Source: Paralimibaculum aggregatum (lineage in GTDB: Bacteria > Pseudomonadota > Alphaproteobacteria > Rhodobacterales > Rhodobacteraceae). Taken from it: DNA of 53,984 nucleotides. The position numbers and the translations under genes were made by a program. The first letter of the stretch is position 1; each line of letters opens with the position of its first letter. The notes under the pieces were generated by a model, which saw only the letters and a list, made by a program, of their open reading frames with translations, was not told where the DNA came from and made no database searches. Of the stretch, positions 1 to 11,148 are shown piece after piece. The DNA is taken from NCBI RefSeq assembly GCF_030270585.1, contig NZ_BSYI01000038.1:1-53984 (forward strand). The letters are read 5' to 3'.

Positions 1-1
1 C

Positions 2-250
2 GACGGCGATGCCCCGCCGCCGGAAACGCCCGCGCGCCCGGAAGCCGCCGACGCGCCCGGGATACCGCAGCCCGGGCGGAAGGGCCGGGACCGGGCCGAG
101 AGCGATCCCAAGGGACCGCCCCCGCCCAAGGGCAAGGCCACCAGCAAGAAGAACAAGGCGCGCAAACAGGCCGCCAGGCAGGACGGGAAACCGGCAAAGG
201 GGAGACCGGCAAAGGGGAAACCCGAGCCGCGCGGTCGCGGGAAGACGTGA
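2..250 (+). CDS. 3' end of a gene with a basic, Pro/Lys-rich tail (partial)
   Basis: The frame is open from the window edge to a TGA at 248-250 and gives about 82 residues. The peptide is first Pro/Ala/Asp-rich and then strongly basic, with lysine runs such as KATSKKNKARKQ and a short repeat, GKPAKGRPAKGKP, encoded by two near-identical 15-bp units (191-220). Such disordered basic tails are common at the C-termini of RNA-binding proteins, for example DEAD-box helicases or ProQ-type proteins, in high-GC alphaproteobacteria. No folded domain lies inside the window, so the identity stays open. It is the last plausible reading frame before more than 5 kb without recognisable genes. Confidence 0.45.
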   Translation, partial: DGDAPPPETPARPEAADAPGIPQPGRKGRDRAESDPKGPPPPKGKATSKKNKARKQAARQDGKPAKGRPAKGKPEPRGRGKT

Positions 251-3200
251 CCGAGGCATCTCCGCCTGCGCCGCCCGCGAAGGGTCGCGACGCGGCGCGC
301 CGCGCCGCCGCATGACCGGCCCGCCAGCCGGACGCCGCCGGCCGGCCGATCCGGCGCGGCAGGGCCGCGAACCGCGCCGCCGCAACCGATGACCTGAGGG
401 AGAGTGTCCCCGTGGCCGGAAGGGCGATCCCGGCAAGACCGAGGCCGACCCGGCCCCTGCGCAGGAAGCCGGTGCCGATCCCTTAGCGGACGGCATCGGC
501 AACCGCGGACGGCATCGGCAACCGCGGCCGTCACCGCAAGCAACGCCGGCGCGCGCAGGCCGGTTGTTGCCAGCGAGACGGGAAGCGCAACGGCCAGCGC
601 GCCGCCGGAGACCGGCTCCCGCTCCGGTGTCGCCGCCGGGCAGAGCGTGACCGGCACGGCCGCCGGCATCAGCCCCGCGCCCTGGCCGGCTTCCATCGCG
701 AAGAACCGGAGGCCGCACCCGGCGTTCCCCGCCCTCATGCCGCCCTGCCCCCGGTTCCGACGGCCACGGCGCCGATCGAGGACCGCCCGGCCGACCGCCA
801 AGGGGCCACCCGCAACCCCCACCAGCCGCAGATCGACCGGGCCGCCGAACCCGGCCGCGAGGGCACGGCCGCCAGCACCGACAGGGCGTGGCAGAGCACA
901 ACCGGACCGAGCGCGCGCCATGCCGCGCAACGGCACCGGCGGTGCAGGCCGAGCACGACCGCAACCAGCCATCCCGTCGCGGCGCTCGCGCCGCGGACCG
1001 CACCGGGCCCAGCCAGCGCAAGCCCCCGGCGAGAGACCGCCAGGCACGCACCGCCGGCCGGGCCGGGAATGGCAGAGGGAACCGGCCAAACTGCCCCCCT
1101 TCGAGACGCACCTGCTGTGGACCGCATTCCCCCGGCGAATCAATGCAATAGCGCCCATCGAAACTGCCCACCCGCCGCGCCGGCATCCAGCCCGCGCGAT
1201 CCCGTCCGGGCAAAACTTCGGGCCGGCAGCGCCTTGGAGCGCAATCGAAAACGTCGAGGCCCACCGCCGCAGCCGGTCTCCACAATCCCTGACCCATCAT
1301 CGAGACTCCCGCTCATCTTCGAATGCAGCGCCCGGCTCACGACCCCGCCGTTGCGCGTCCGCCCGTCCCCTGGGCGGGAAAGGCGACGGAAGCGGCCGTT
1401 CGACGGCGGATTGCTGACGGTGACAGGCGTCCCCGCCGCCCCGAGCCCCTCGAGCGCCGGCGGCAGCACCTCCGGAACCGCGGACCCGGCCATGGTTCCG
1501 TTCGCCGCCCGCGCCGCCATCTCCCGCCGCCGCCGTGCCAGAGGCGGAGGGGCCCCGAGGCCAATCACGCATCCGGCGAAGCCGCGGCCCTGGTGAGATC
1601 CCCCGTGCGGCGCAGATCGATGGCCCGAGCCTTCCCCGAGATCGGTGGTCTGTCCGTGCCCTCGGCCGTAGCTGCCGAGAAGGTGCGAGCCCCCCGTATC
1701 CAGCGCCAAGCGGCACCTCCGGCACCCGCCGGTTCTCGAACTCTCCGCCCCGCCCGCGTTCCGGGTCGACCGTCTCGTCATGGCCGAGAGCCCCAGGACA
1801 CAGCAGGCGCCCGCCCGCGGGTCGCGCCGCTCGAACGTCACGCGGTCGCGCGGCACAACCCCGCCCTGCGCCCTGCCGGGGGCATCGGCCGGCGTGTGCA
1901 CATTGGTCCGCCCGGCCCGCATTGATTCCCGCGGTGGCGGTGTGGCTGGCCCGCCCGCCGATCTCCTCCGACTCGATCACTCTAGCGATCCTCGGGGGCG
2001 TCGGACCGGGCCCGGCGTCAGGAACATCGACCTGCGACGACCGCAAGCAGGAAGCGACCAGACGGTGCCGCCCGGGATGCGAATGCGGCACATTCCGACA
2101 CCGCAAGAAGGGGCAGGCGCTCCGGCCGACGTGGCGGAGCCCGTCGCCGGGGTTCCGTATCCCCGTCCCACTGACACTTCGGAAGCAGGGAGTGACCCCG
2201 ATCAACGTCGATGGCCGCGAGGGCAGCGGGCGCCCTGCGGTCGGGGCCAAGGGCCGCCATGCGGGCCATGGTCTCCAAAGGCGCCAGGATCGCGATCCGG
2301 GGCGAAGAGCGGACGCTTCAATCCGGTGAAACCCCGGGCAATTCGGGCCCCCTTCGGCTGGAACGGGTTGCCCGGCGCTCGCCATCGGTGCTGCTTCGTT
2401 GGGTGTCGCCCCCGAAGGCCCGCGCGGCTTCGGGACCGGATCTCGCGGGGCCCTAGACACGGCATGGCGGCAATGGAAACCGGCCCCCGATCCGCCGAGC
2501 CGGTCGGCACGCGGGGTGCGCCGTCAGGCGGGCGATCCGGCTGCCGGGCCGGCTTCGGGCCCCGCATCGCGGCGTTGCCGCCGAACGGCGCCGGCCGCGC
2601 AAGGTGAAGGCACGGCTCGGCCATCCCGCGATGGCGGCGCGGCACGCCCTGCGGCCGTGGCCCTCCGATCTGCTCCGAGAGACCCGCGGGTCGAACGCCG
2701 ATGGCGGTTGTCGGACCTGCGCCGCTTCCCGGGGGGGGATCTTGCCGCCACGGCTGTTGCCGGACAGGGAGCGGCAGCGCTCGACCGCGCGGCGCTGGTG
2801 GTGGACGCGGCGGCATTCCGGTGCCGGGGATGCCGCACGGGATCCCGTCGCGGATCACCGCCGCCCTTGCCGCCGGGATCGGGCTTGGCGACTGCTGCCG
2901 GGCGTTCGTGGCGCCGCGCGCATCGCGCAATGCCTGGCAGGCCCGTCAGCCCGCGCTCCGGCATCTGCACCGGCTCACCGGGGCCGACGACAACTTCGGG
3001 GTCGGCTACTGTAGCCGGGACACTACCCTCGATCCCGCAAGCCGCGGCCTACGCGCGGAGCCGAGGAACCCAGCGCGCTCCGGGCGATCTTGCGGGCAAT
3101 ACAGATGTCGGATGGCGAGGCGGCGACATCCCGCACGATCGGGCAGGCCATCAACCTCTCCCCGGGCCCTTGCTCTCCCCCGCATTCGCGCTCGTTCTGC

Positions 3201-5814
3201 GATTGCCGGATCGGAGACCCGGAGCGCGCGATCCGCGGCATCCGGATCACCGAGCGCCTCGGCCCCTGCGCCCCGTGGCGATCTGCGATGTATGGCATCC
3301 GGGCGCGCGGCCTCGCGGCCCTCGCGCCAGCCGGCTGCGGCGGACTCGCCTGTGCCCGGCATCGGCTGGCTTATATTCGCACCCTGCGCCCCTCCTGCCG
3401 CCAAGGCAAATTCCGATCGGCCTTCATGTCTCCGGCGCGGCGGGACGGAGGTTCGGGCGGGTGGCGCAGTTCAGCGGTCTGCTGAGGCTACCCGGCAACA
3501 GCCTTGTGCCTCCTTGCGAGATGTCGACCCCAGCCGTCCGTTCCGGTACGCCGGGGGACGAATCGCCCGGCCGGATATCGACGGGTTTGGACCCCGGCGC
3601 ATGCACCGGCCCCGAGCGGACCAAGGCTGATCGCGCGGCCTCTGTCACGCGCGGATGCCCTGCCACGAAATCGCCAACATCCGGCCCTCCCGGCCGGTGC
3701 ATCGATACCCGAACTTGGGCCGCCGCGGCCCGGACGGGAATGCAGGCGCGGGATCACGAGACCGGACATGGCAGGCCGGTTCCGGCCTGCCTGGCTCCGC
3801 GGTCCCCGGCGGCTGTCGTGTTCGCGCCGCTCCGACACCGTCCCCGGATTGCCTCCTAGGTCCGGCCCGGCTCCGAGGGCGAAGCCTGCGCGCGCCGCAT
3901 CTCAGCCCGGATGGCGGGCCGGGCCACGGCGGGGCGGTGCAGGATCTGACCCGGTGCGCCTCCTTCAGGTCGCCAGAGAGGACCGCACCGCCGGACCCAT
4001 GCTGCGACCGAACGGGGCGCGGATCATGCGGAGAATGCCGATCCTCGGTCTGCAAGATCGATCTCCGCTCCTAGACGCGGCACGCGGCGAAGCCTTCGAT
4101 GACCTTGAGACGGACCGGATCGCCGGGACATGCTCGGCACGCAGCCGGCGTTCCAGCCCGAGGGGCAGTCCCCGCGAGACACCGCGGATGCGGGTCCCGG
4201 CACGGCTACATGCGGCGAAGGCCACTGGTGCATGGCGCCGATCGACGGCGACAGTCCGAAGCGTAGCCGTCTCAAGGACCTCTCGCAGATCGTCAGGCTG
4301 ATTGGCCATGGGTACAACCTCCAGACCGTGCTGCGGCGACCGACATCGGCCGGCGCCAGTCGATCTCCATCGCCGGCTACGCCCCCTGTTCCGACCGCGA
4401 CGCATCCTTCCCCACCGGCTGGCACGCCGCGACGATCCCGATCGCCGCCGTGCTGGCCAACTGCGCGCCGAAGGGGATCACCAAACGCGCCCGAGCAGGA
4501 CGCCTTCCGGGATATCGCGACGATGCGCGGCAGCGGCGCTCCCGGACGGTGGTGCTCGTGCCGCTGGAGTCGCATGACAGCGAGGGCCGGCCGATGGTGT
4601 TCGCGGCGATCGCCCGGGCCGATCCGCAGCCGGATCGCGACGAGAGCGGCTTCCTGGGGGCCGGTCGCCGACCTGACCGACATCCCGCCCGAGAAGCTGC
4701 GGCACGTGGAGCGCGAGGCGGCCACCGCGGCCCGGCTCCGCAGCCCCGGCCAGAACCTCGCGGACGCGATGAAGGATGCGGTGGGCGGGCGGCTCGATGA
4801 CCGGCCGACCGCCGGGCCGAGCCGGATCTTCCCGCGCCCCCGGCTCGCGGCGGACCTCACGGCGGGCCGCCTCGTCGGCGATCCGGCGTGCTCCCTGGGG
4901 ATGGGCGCGGGCGCTACCGGCCGATGCCGCGAGCGCCGCGGCGCGGAAGATCGCCGACCGCGGCTTTCCGGGCGGGATCACGCTCAGGACCGGCGACAGG
5001 GAGACCCCTGTGCAGGCAGCCTCCATCGAGATCGGCGGCAAGCGGGCCGGTGCCGTGTTGCCGGATGGCACCGCACCGCCTGCGGGGCGGAGGCACTCCC
5101 GGCCGAGCCGGAGCTGATGGCGCACACCGCCTTCCTGCTGCGGGCGTTCGTCCTGTCCCTTGTCCCGGCTCCTCTCGAGCGATCAGATCATGCGCCGCCT
5201 GCTCGACGGCGGCTGGCACGACCGGCACGAGATCGGCGCCATGCCCGGGCGATCGAGCTCGGTCTCACGCCGCCCTTCCGGTTCGCCGCGATCGGCGCCG
5301 CCGGCAGGGCCAGCCCCGACGAGGCGTTCCGGCGCAGCGCCGTACGCCCGGCGCAGCGCCGCATCGGCCCCTCGCTCAACCGTGTCGAGGGCGAAGACGT
5401 GCCGCTGCGCGCACGCCGTGCCGGAGTTCGAGCCGGAGCGGCTACGGGCGCGGTTCATCCGCGAGCACGCCTTCCATACCGAGAGCGTGCCGATCATCGG
5501 CTGTCGCCCGCCATCGGTGCGGCAACGGAGATCGCGCGGCCGGCGCAGCAGACCCTGCGCCGGCTGCGCATCGCGCGCGCCCTCGGACATCAGGGCTGGA
5601 CCACGACGATGCGCCTCGGCGTCGGTCTCTCGGACCCCGATGCCCGATTCGTCGTCAAACTCGCGATCCGGCTCCTCCGGCTTCAGAATTCCTACGATTC
5701 ACAGGAATTTTCCCCGGTGCTCTCGTCAACCACCTCGGAAGCCCGCGCCTGAGTCCTCTGTCCTGCCGAAGCAGCGCCGGCCATGTGAGCGCCGGCCCGA
5801 ATTCGGGATGACCG
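251..5814. other. 5.5-kb stretch with no supportable gene
   Basis: Long open frames exist on both strands, but they are Arg/Pro/Ala-rich, overlap in several frames, lack convincing ribosome binding sites and resemble no family I recognise, as expected of very GC-rich non-coding DNA. Some stretches around 4330-5750 look like old coding sequence broken by frameshifts (for example TVVLVPLESHDSEGRPMVF near 4540 and ITLRTGDRETPVQAAS near 4980), but no family can be named. The stretch lies next to a clearly decayed operon, so it is most simply read as more advanced gene decay. A 19-bp perfect tandem duplication sits at 486-523. Confidence 0.5.
486..523. repeat. Perfect 19-bp tandem duplication
   Basis: The unit GCGGACGGCATCGGCAACC occurs twice head to tail and is followed by a further GCGG. 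It lies in apparently non-coding DNA. The unit length is not a multiple of three, so it would shift any reading frame across it, which fits decay rather than a maintained coding repeat. Confidence 0.8.
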
Positions 5815-6099
5815 ATGGGCGCCTCCGGTTGCCAGACCCCGCCCGGCGACGACCCGATGGCCCAGCGCCGGGCCTTCGGCGCCTTTGCCGCCGGGCTGAC
5901 CGGGGTGACCGTGGAAACGACCCGCGAGACCGACGGTGCGCCGCGCGGCTTCACGGCCAATCCCTTCACCTCCGTCGCGCTCGATCCGCCGCTCGTGCCG
6001 GTGTGCATCGCGACCTCCGCCGGATCAGGCGAGACCTTCCGGGAGGCGGGCGGCTTCGCGGTGAACATCCCTGCCGCGGGTCAGTGCAATGCGGCGTGA
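5815..6099 (+). pseudogene. Flavin reductase (HpaC-like), truncated
   Basis: The 94-residue frame matches the N-terminal half of the NAD(P)H:flavin reductase-like FMN-binding family. It shows the sequence AFGAFAAGLTGVTVETT, then APRGFTANPFTSVALDPPL and the later GGFAVNIPA block. These enzymes are normally about 160-170 residues and supply reduced flavin to two-component monooxygenases. Here the frame stops at 6097-6099, and the downstream sequence up to the next gene does not resume the family. It is the first of a chain of broken genes running in the same direction, so it probably once served a flavin-dependent monooxygenase in that operon. Confidence 0.75.
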
Positions 6100-6220
6100 G
6101 ACCACCCTCCCGGACTTTCGGGCTCCATGTCGGCGCTTCGGGCGCGGCCGGGCATCTCGCTAGGATCGCCGGCGAACCGTGGCCTTGGCTCGCCCATTGC
6201 CGCAGCCTGGGTGAAGACTG

Positions 6221-6830
6221 ATGAAGAAACTCGACGTCGAGGCCATCGAGGGCACCCGGCTGCCGATCGACATTGCCGGTGCCTACAGGAACTCCGCCGG
6301 CACCCCGGTCCCAGGCCACGATCCCGCCACGGGCGCGCCCTGGACCGAGATCCCCGACTGCACGGCCGGGGAGGTTGGCACGGCGCGTAGCGCGATGGAC
6401 GACCCGGCCTGGCGCAACCTCAGCCAGAGCACCCGCGGCGCCTCGCTGCTCCGCTTCGCCGACATCGTGGAGGCCAATACCGGGCGCCTGGCCCGCATCG
6501 AGACGCGCGACAACGGCAGGATCCTGCGCGAGATGCGGGCGCTGATGCGCTCCCTGCCGGTGGCGCTGCGCCAATGCGCGGGCATGGCCGACAGGGTCGA
6601 GGGCAGTACCATCCCGCTCGGCAAGCCCGACATGCCGACCCTCACGCCGCGCGAGCCGATCGCGGTGATCGCCGTCAGCATTCGCTGGAACTCGCCGTTA
6701 CAAATGATGATGCGCGCCCTCGCGCCCTGCCTCGCGCCCTGCCTCGCGGCCGGCAACGCGGTGGGGGTGAAGCCCTCGGAGCTTGCCTCCGCCGCGACTA
6801 TCGGACTTGCCGAGCTCATGGGCGAGGCGG
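6221..6830 (+). pseudogene. Aldehyde dehydrogenase N-terminal fragment
   Basis: About the first 200 residues of an NAD(P)-dependent aldehyde dehydrogenase are recognisable, including GHDPATGAPWTEIP near residue 32, the PREPIAVIAV region and the cofactor-binding segment ending AAGNAVGVKPSE. The catalytic glutamate and cysteine halves are absent. A 12-bp in-frame duplication (about 6720-6743) gives APCLAPCLAAGN where the family has one copy. Around 6830 the same frame passes without a stop into a different family, an ABC binding protein, so an internal deletion has joined two neighbouring genes. A GTGAAG-type ribosome site precedes the ATG. Confidence 0.8.
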
Positions 6831-7581
6831 TCTTCCGGAGGCTGTGCACCCGGATAGAATCCGGCGCGCCGGTCCGAGACGTGGTGGACGTGACCGGCTT
6901 GTTCCTGTTCGCTAGCGAGGCGCTCTTCGAGACCCTCCGCACGGAGATCGCGGACCCGAGCGCGCTCGACCCGGCCCATGTGCATGACAAGGGGATCGGT
7001 GCCACGGTCTGGTCCTGCAACATCGCCTTCAACACCGAGGTCACGGGAGGCGCCAAGCCGCAGGCCTGGGCCGATGTCTTCGACACGAGGACGTTCCCCG
7101 GCAAGCGGGCGCTCCGCGACCGGGCCCATCCGATGATGGGGAACGCGCTGCTGGCCGACAGGGTCGCCCGGAGGATCTGTGCCCGCTCGACATCGCCCGT
7201 GCCTTCGCGAAGCCCAATTCCATCAAGGAGGACGTGATCCGGTACAGCGCGAACTCGGTCTCGCAGCAGCTCTTCGCCGACGGCGAGGTCGGTGTCGGCG
7301 TGATGCTGAACGACCGAGCCTTTGGCGTGGTGAAAGAGGGCGCGCCGAAGCGCGAGGTGGCCATGAATTTCATGAATGCAGCCGCCGAAGCCGACAACCG
7401 GGCGCGCAGAGCCAACGCCATCGCCCATTTGCCGGTAAACCCCGCCGCCTTCGCCAAGATCGACCCGGACGCGATGCCCTGGCCCACGAACGCCGCGAAT
7501 GTGCGGGGGATCGCTCCGAGCTGCTGGCGCGAGAATCTCGCCGAGCTCACGGCGCGCAGGACCGGGTGGAAGCTCTCCTGA
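6831..7581 (+). pseudogene. PotD-like ABC substrate-binding protein, N-terminus lost and frameshifted
   Basis: Starting inside the aldehyde dehydrogenase frame, the sequence resembles the spermidine/putrescine-type periplasmic binding proteins: DVVDVTGLFLFASEALFE, then WADVFDTRTFPGKRALRD. Near 7185 the frame shifts, and the match continues in another frame (7234-7581) through SANSVSQQLFADGEVGV to a C-terminus ending NLAELTARRTGWKLS. The signal peptide and first lobe are missing, and a further internal deletion is likely near 7345. It is followed by permease and ATPase remnants in the usual order of such transporters, so it is the binding component of a dead uptake system. Confidence 0.8.
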
Positions 7582-7629
7582 GGACCCGGAGCCGCCCCCC
7601 GGGCGGGCGGCTTTAGAGGAACCGCCAAC

Positions 7630-8669
7630 ATGATCGGACGCCGACACACCCTCATCCTGCCCGCTGCCCTCCGCGTCGGCGCAGGTTTCGTCTATCCCGT
7701 GATCTGGCGCCTGATCCGCAGCGTGACCGTGCCGGGCCTCGGATTTCAGAACCATGTGGCGATCTTCGAAAAGGCGATCTGTCCCAACGTTCTCCGGAAC
7801 ACCGAGGCGATCGCCGGGGCCACGACAGCGCTCTGCATGATCCTCGGCATTCCGGAGGCCTGGTCGATGGTCCATGCGCGGCCCTGGATGCGCCGCGTCC
7901 TGATCTTCGCGGTGCTGATCCCGGTCCGCTCCTCGATCCTGCTGCGCAGCTTCGCCTGGCCGGTGATCTCCTTCTCCTCGACGCAGTACCTGAGCTTCCC
8001 GCTGCGGGGCTCCTCCTGGCAGCAGTACGAGAAGATGATCTCGGACCCCGCATGGCTCTCGTCGCTCGGGACCAGCGCGGAGATCGCGATTCGACCGCCC
8101 TCGGCAACGCCACGGCGCTGGCGCTCAGCCGCAGGGAGGGGCCGCCCACAACCCTGTTCCGCGCCCGGATCATGGCGCCGCTGGCGATCCCGGCGATCAT
8201 CACGGCGGCGGCGATCCTGGGGGTGTTCCGGATCTTGGGGCTCCACAGATCGCTCGCCGGGCTCGTGCTCGCCCATGTGGTGCTGACCCTGCCCCACCTG
8301 CTCTCCACGCTCAGCGCGACGCGCAACCTCTTCGACCTCCGCCTCGATGATGCCGCCGCCAGTTGCGTCGGCGCCCCGGCCATCACCTTCCGCCGCATCA
8401 CCCTGTCCCTGATCGCGCCGGCGGTGGTCTCCGGCCTGCTCTTCGCCAAGGTGATCTCGTTCGACGAACCGATCGTCTCGCTGTTCCTCTCGAGCCCCGC
8501 CGTGCGGTCCCTGACGGCGCAGATGTGGTCCAACATGCGGGCGACACCGATCCCAGGCTCGCGGCGATCGCGACCGTGCTGTTCCTGGTCTCGCTCTGCG
8601 CGCGCTGGCACGATGGCCTCGCCTGGCGTCGCTCCGGCCGCCAGCCAGGCCTCCGAGGGAACCCCATGA
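7630..8669 (+). pseudogene. Two ABC permease genes (PotB/PotC type) fused by deletion and frameshifted
   Basis: An ATG at 7630 with a GAGGAA ribosome site starts a PotB-like permease (LILPAALRVGAGFVYPVIWRL). After about 110 residues, near ISFSSTQYLSFPLRG, the sequence becomes that of the second, PotC-like, permease. A frameshift near 8090 moves the match into the frame of 8052-8669, which carries the permease signature region (DDAAASCVGAPAITFRRITL, equivalent to the EAA loop) and helices such as PAVVSGLLFAKVISF. The C-terminal end is again frameshifted after about 8540. The 3' half of the first gene and the 5' part of the second are therefore lost. The family is confident; exact breakpoints are estimates. 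Confidence 0.75.
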
Positions 8670-9420
8670 CCGCACCGCTGCTCCGTCTCGCCAGTGTCGA
8701 GATGACCCTGGCGCCTGTCGGGATCGGGGGCTTGGCGGGCGCTATCCCGAGGAGATGTCCGGCGCGCAGCAGTGGCGCGTGGCGCGGGCCCGGCCGATGG
8801 TGTTCAAGCCGCGGCTGCTGCCGATGGACGAGCCGCTCGGCGCGCTCGACAGGAAGCTGCGCGAGGACATGCGGATCGAGATCATGCGTCTGCACCGCAA
8901 TCTCGGGATCACTCCTCAATTTCGCCCATGACCGGGAGGAAGCGCTGGTGATGTCCGACCGCATCGCGGTGTTCGACGGCGGCCGCATCGAGCAGGTCGC
9001 CACCCCGCACGTTCTCTACGGGACACCGGGGCCCATCTTATGGCGGATTTCATCGGCGAGACCGGTTTCTTCGCCGGCGCGCTCGGCGAACTGGCGGACG
9101 GCATGGCCAGCCTCGCGCGTGCAGATCGGCCGAGGGGCGCCGCCGCGCATCGGCTGCAACCGGGGGCGCCGGCCGTCCTCGCCATCCGGCCGGAGCGCCT
9201 GAAGATCGGGGGGGGCGGCGAGAACCGGGTCGAGGGAACGGTGGCCGGCATCATCTATCCCGGCCGGTCCCGCAAGGTGGTGGCGCGGCTCGCCGACGCC
9301 GCCGACATGACCGCGCTCGAACAGGCCGGAACGCCCGGGCAGGTTCCGCGCCGCGAGAAAAATGCCGTCACCTTCTCCTGGCGCTCGGAAGATGCGGGGG
9401 TGCTTGCCGATGGCTGGGAT
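8668..9420 (+). pseudogene. PotA-like ABC ATPase, Walker A region deleted
   Basis: The start (MTAPLLRLASVEMTL) follows the permease remnant directly. The next recognisable part is already the signature motif region (YPEEMSGAQQWRVARARPM) and Walker B (LLPMDEPLGALD), so about 100 residues including the P-loop are missing. The signature motif itself is degraded (SGAQQ instead of SGGQQ). Frameshifts near 8750, 8910 and 9030 split the rest, which still shows the switch-histidine region (FAHDREEALVMSDRIAVF) and a C-terminal TOBE-like stretch (AVLAIRPERLKIGG). Such a protein could not bind or hydrolyse ATP. It completes the dead polyamine-type ABC transporter. Confidence 0.75.
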
Positions 9421-10223
9421 CTTCTGCCGCTCCGACCGGGTCGCCCTCATCTGCCGCGACGAAGGCAACGGCCCCCGGTCCTCTCCATCCACGGCGTCGG
9501 CGCGTCGCTCCAGGGCCGGGACGGGGTGCTCGCCGCCCTCGGCCCCGGCCTGCGCGCACCCGTTTCGACCTCCGCGGCCACGGCGGATTGGCGCGCATGC
9601 CCTGACCATGCGCGCTGTCGGAACTCGCCAAGAATGCGGTCGCGCTGCGCGACCATCCCGCGCTCGACCGGGCCGCGCTGGTCGGCTTCTCCCTCGGCGG
9701 GCTGATCGCGCAGGCCGCCGCGCTCGCGCATCCCGGCCGGCTCGCCGGCCTCGCTCTCGTCGCCTCCGTCGCCAGCCGCACCGGGGAGGCGCGCGCAGGG
9801 GTGATCGCCCGCGCCGAGACGCTGGCCCGCGAAGGCGCCGAGGCGCATCTCGCCGCGGCCGTCGAGCGCTGGTTCAGCGACGCCGTCCGCGTGGCCCACT
9901 TGGAGGTCCTCGAAAAGCGCCGTCGCCAGTCGCTCGCCAATCATCCCGCCTGCCATGCCGCAGCCTACCGCATCCTCGCCGGCAGTGATCTCGGCGCCGA
10001 GCGGCACCGGATCGCCCTCCCCGCCCGAGACATGACCGGCGAGCACGACAGCGGCGCCTCGCCCCGGATGGCGCGGCTGTTCCATCACCGGATCGCCGGG
10101 GCGGAGCTCCGGATCCTGCCGGGCCTCAGGCATGGCGTTCTGCTCGAGCCGCCGGATCTCGTCGCTTCCCATCTCGACCGCGTCTTCCGGGCACGCCTCG
10201 CCATCTGGCAAGGAGCCCACCTG
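9421..10223 (+). pseudogene. Alpha/beta hydrolase, frameshifted
   Basis: The fragments match small alpha/beta-fold hydrolases of the 3-oxoadipate enol-lactonase type. An oxyanion-hole region (PVLSIHGVGASLQGRDGVL) lies near 9480, and a nucleophile elbow readable as GFSLGG lies near 9685. A long intact 3' part (about 9700-10220) gives AQAAALAHPGRLAGLALV and a C-terminal histidine in GLRHGVLLEPPDLV. At least two frameshifts separate the segments (near 9560 and 9620). It lies between the ABC transporter remnant and a DUF1185 remnant in the same direction, consistent with a former catabolic operon. Confidence 0.7.
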
Positions 10224-10809
10224 ATGACGGAAATCCGGAAACTCGTCGCCCATGCGGCAGAGGCCCGCATCGAGGGCGGCCGTGCTGCATCCCCGCCTCT
10301 GGTCATCGCCTCCGTGGCAAGCGTGCTGGCAATCCCCTGGGCCGGGCGCGGCTTCGTCGAGGATTGCGCCCCGAGATCCACGCCATCGCGCCCGTCCTCG
10401 GCGCCGAGATGGTCCCGCGCCCGCTCGATCTCGTCGGCGGTGCCGACCGGGTCGAGACCCTCGGCAAGGCCGCGGTCGTCGGCACCGATGGCGAGGCTAG
10501 GCTCGGCGCTCACCATCTCGCTGCGCTTCGGCATTCTCCTGCGCGAGGCGCTCGGGCGCAGCGCGTTCATCCCTTTCACCAACACCCGGTGCGGACGCGG
10601 CAGCCATATCCCGGTGCCGCTGAAGCACATCGCGCAATCGGACGCGCCCGCATTTCCTGACCTTCGACTTGGCCGTTGCCTATGCCCCCGCCCCCGCCCC
10701 CGCCGAGATCATCGTGGCGACCGGCGGCCGCCCGCACGCCAGGATCGGTGACCGCCATGCCAACATGGAAACCCTGCAGCATGACCGGACGGTCCGCCCC
10801 TCCGCATAG
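10224..10809 (+). pseudogene. Amino-acid-synthesis (DUF1185) family protein, frameshifted
   Basis: An ATG at 10224 with an AAGGAG ribosome site begins MTEIRKLVAHAAEARIEGG, followed by PWAGRGFVED, typical of the DUF1185/AA_synth family. The match then changes frame near 10368 (EIHAIAPVLGAEMVPRPLDL), again near 10495 (SLRFGILLREALGRSAFIPF) and again near 10640 (HFLTFDLAVAYAP, then EIIVATGGRPHARIGDRHA), ending at a TAG at 10807-10809. Three frameshifts make it non-functional. The family is often found beside ABC transporters and flavin-dependent enzymes in alphaproteobacteria; its biochemical role is not established as far as I know. Confidence 0.75.
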
Positions 10810-11148
10810 GCGACAGACGCCCCGCCGGCCGAGGCGGCGCGGGCCGCCGCGGCCGGCCGGCTGTTCGCTGGCGAACTGGCAACGCGAGAGCGGACTTTCG
10901 GAGCAGGAGCGCCGATGCGCAGGCCTCGACGCCGACGCGACCCGCCGGACGATCTGCGGGACGCCTGCACTGTGCCGGCCCCTCGCTCTGAGGTGGGACG
11001 GGATGTGCCGGCCCGGCGCTCTCGGTGCCGGAAGGGACGGCACCGGCCCGCTGAACGAATGCGCGGCGGCGATCGCTGCGCGGGCGGCCTGCAGGTCGCC
11101 GGGCCCAAGGGATAGGGTCTCCGAAGGGGCCTCTCCGCAAGACGGTCG
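10810..11148. other. Gap between decayed operon and IS256 fragment, nothing recognised
   Basis: No convincing gene, repeat or structured RNA is visible here. The short open frames are Arg/Ala/Pro-rich and carry no family signature. Given its neighbours it is probably further decayed coding or IS sequence. Confidence 0.4.

Noticed and set aside
404-2460. Several long open frames (260-390 residues) on both strands near the left end
   Set aside because: They overlap in multiple frames, are Arg/Pro/Ala-rich, lack ribosome sites and match no family; long stop-free frames are expected by chance at this GC content.
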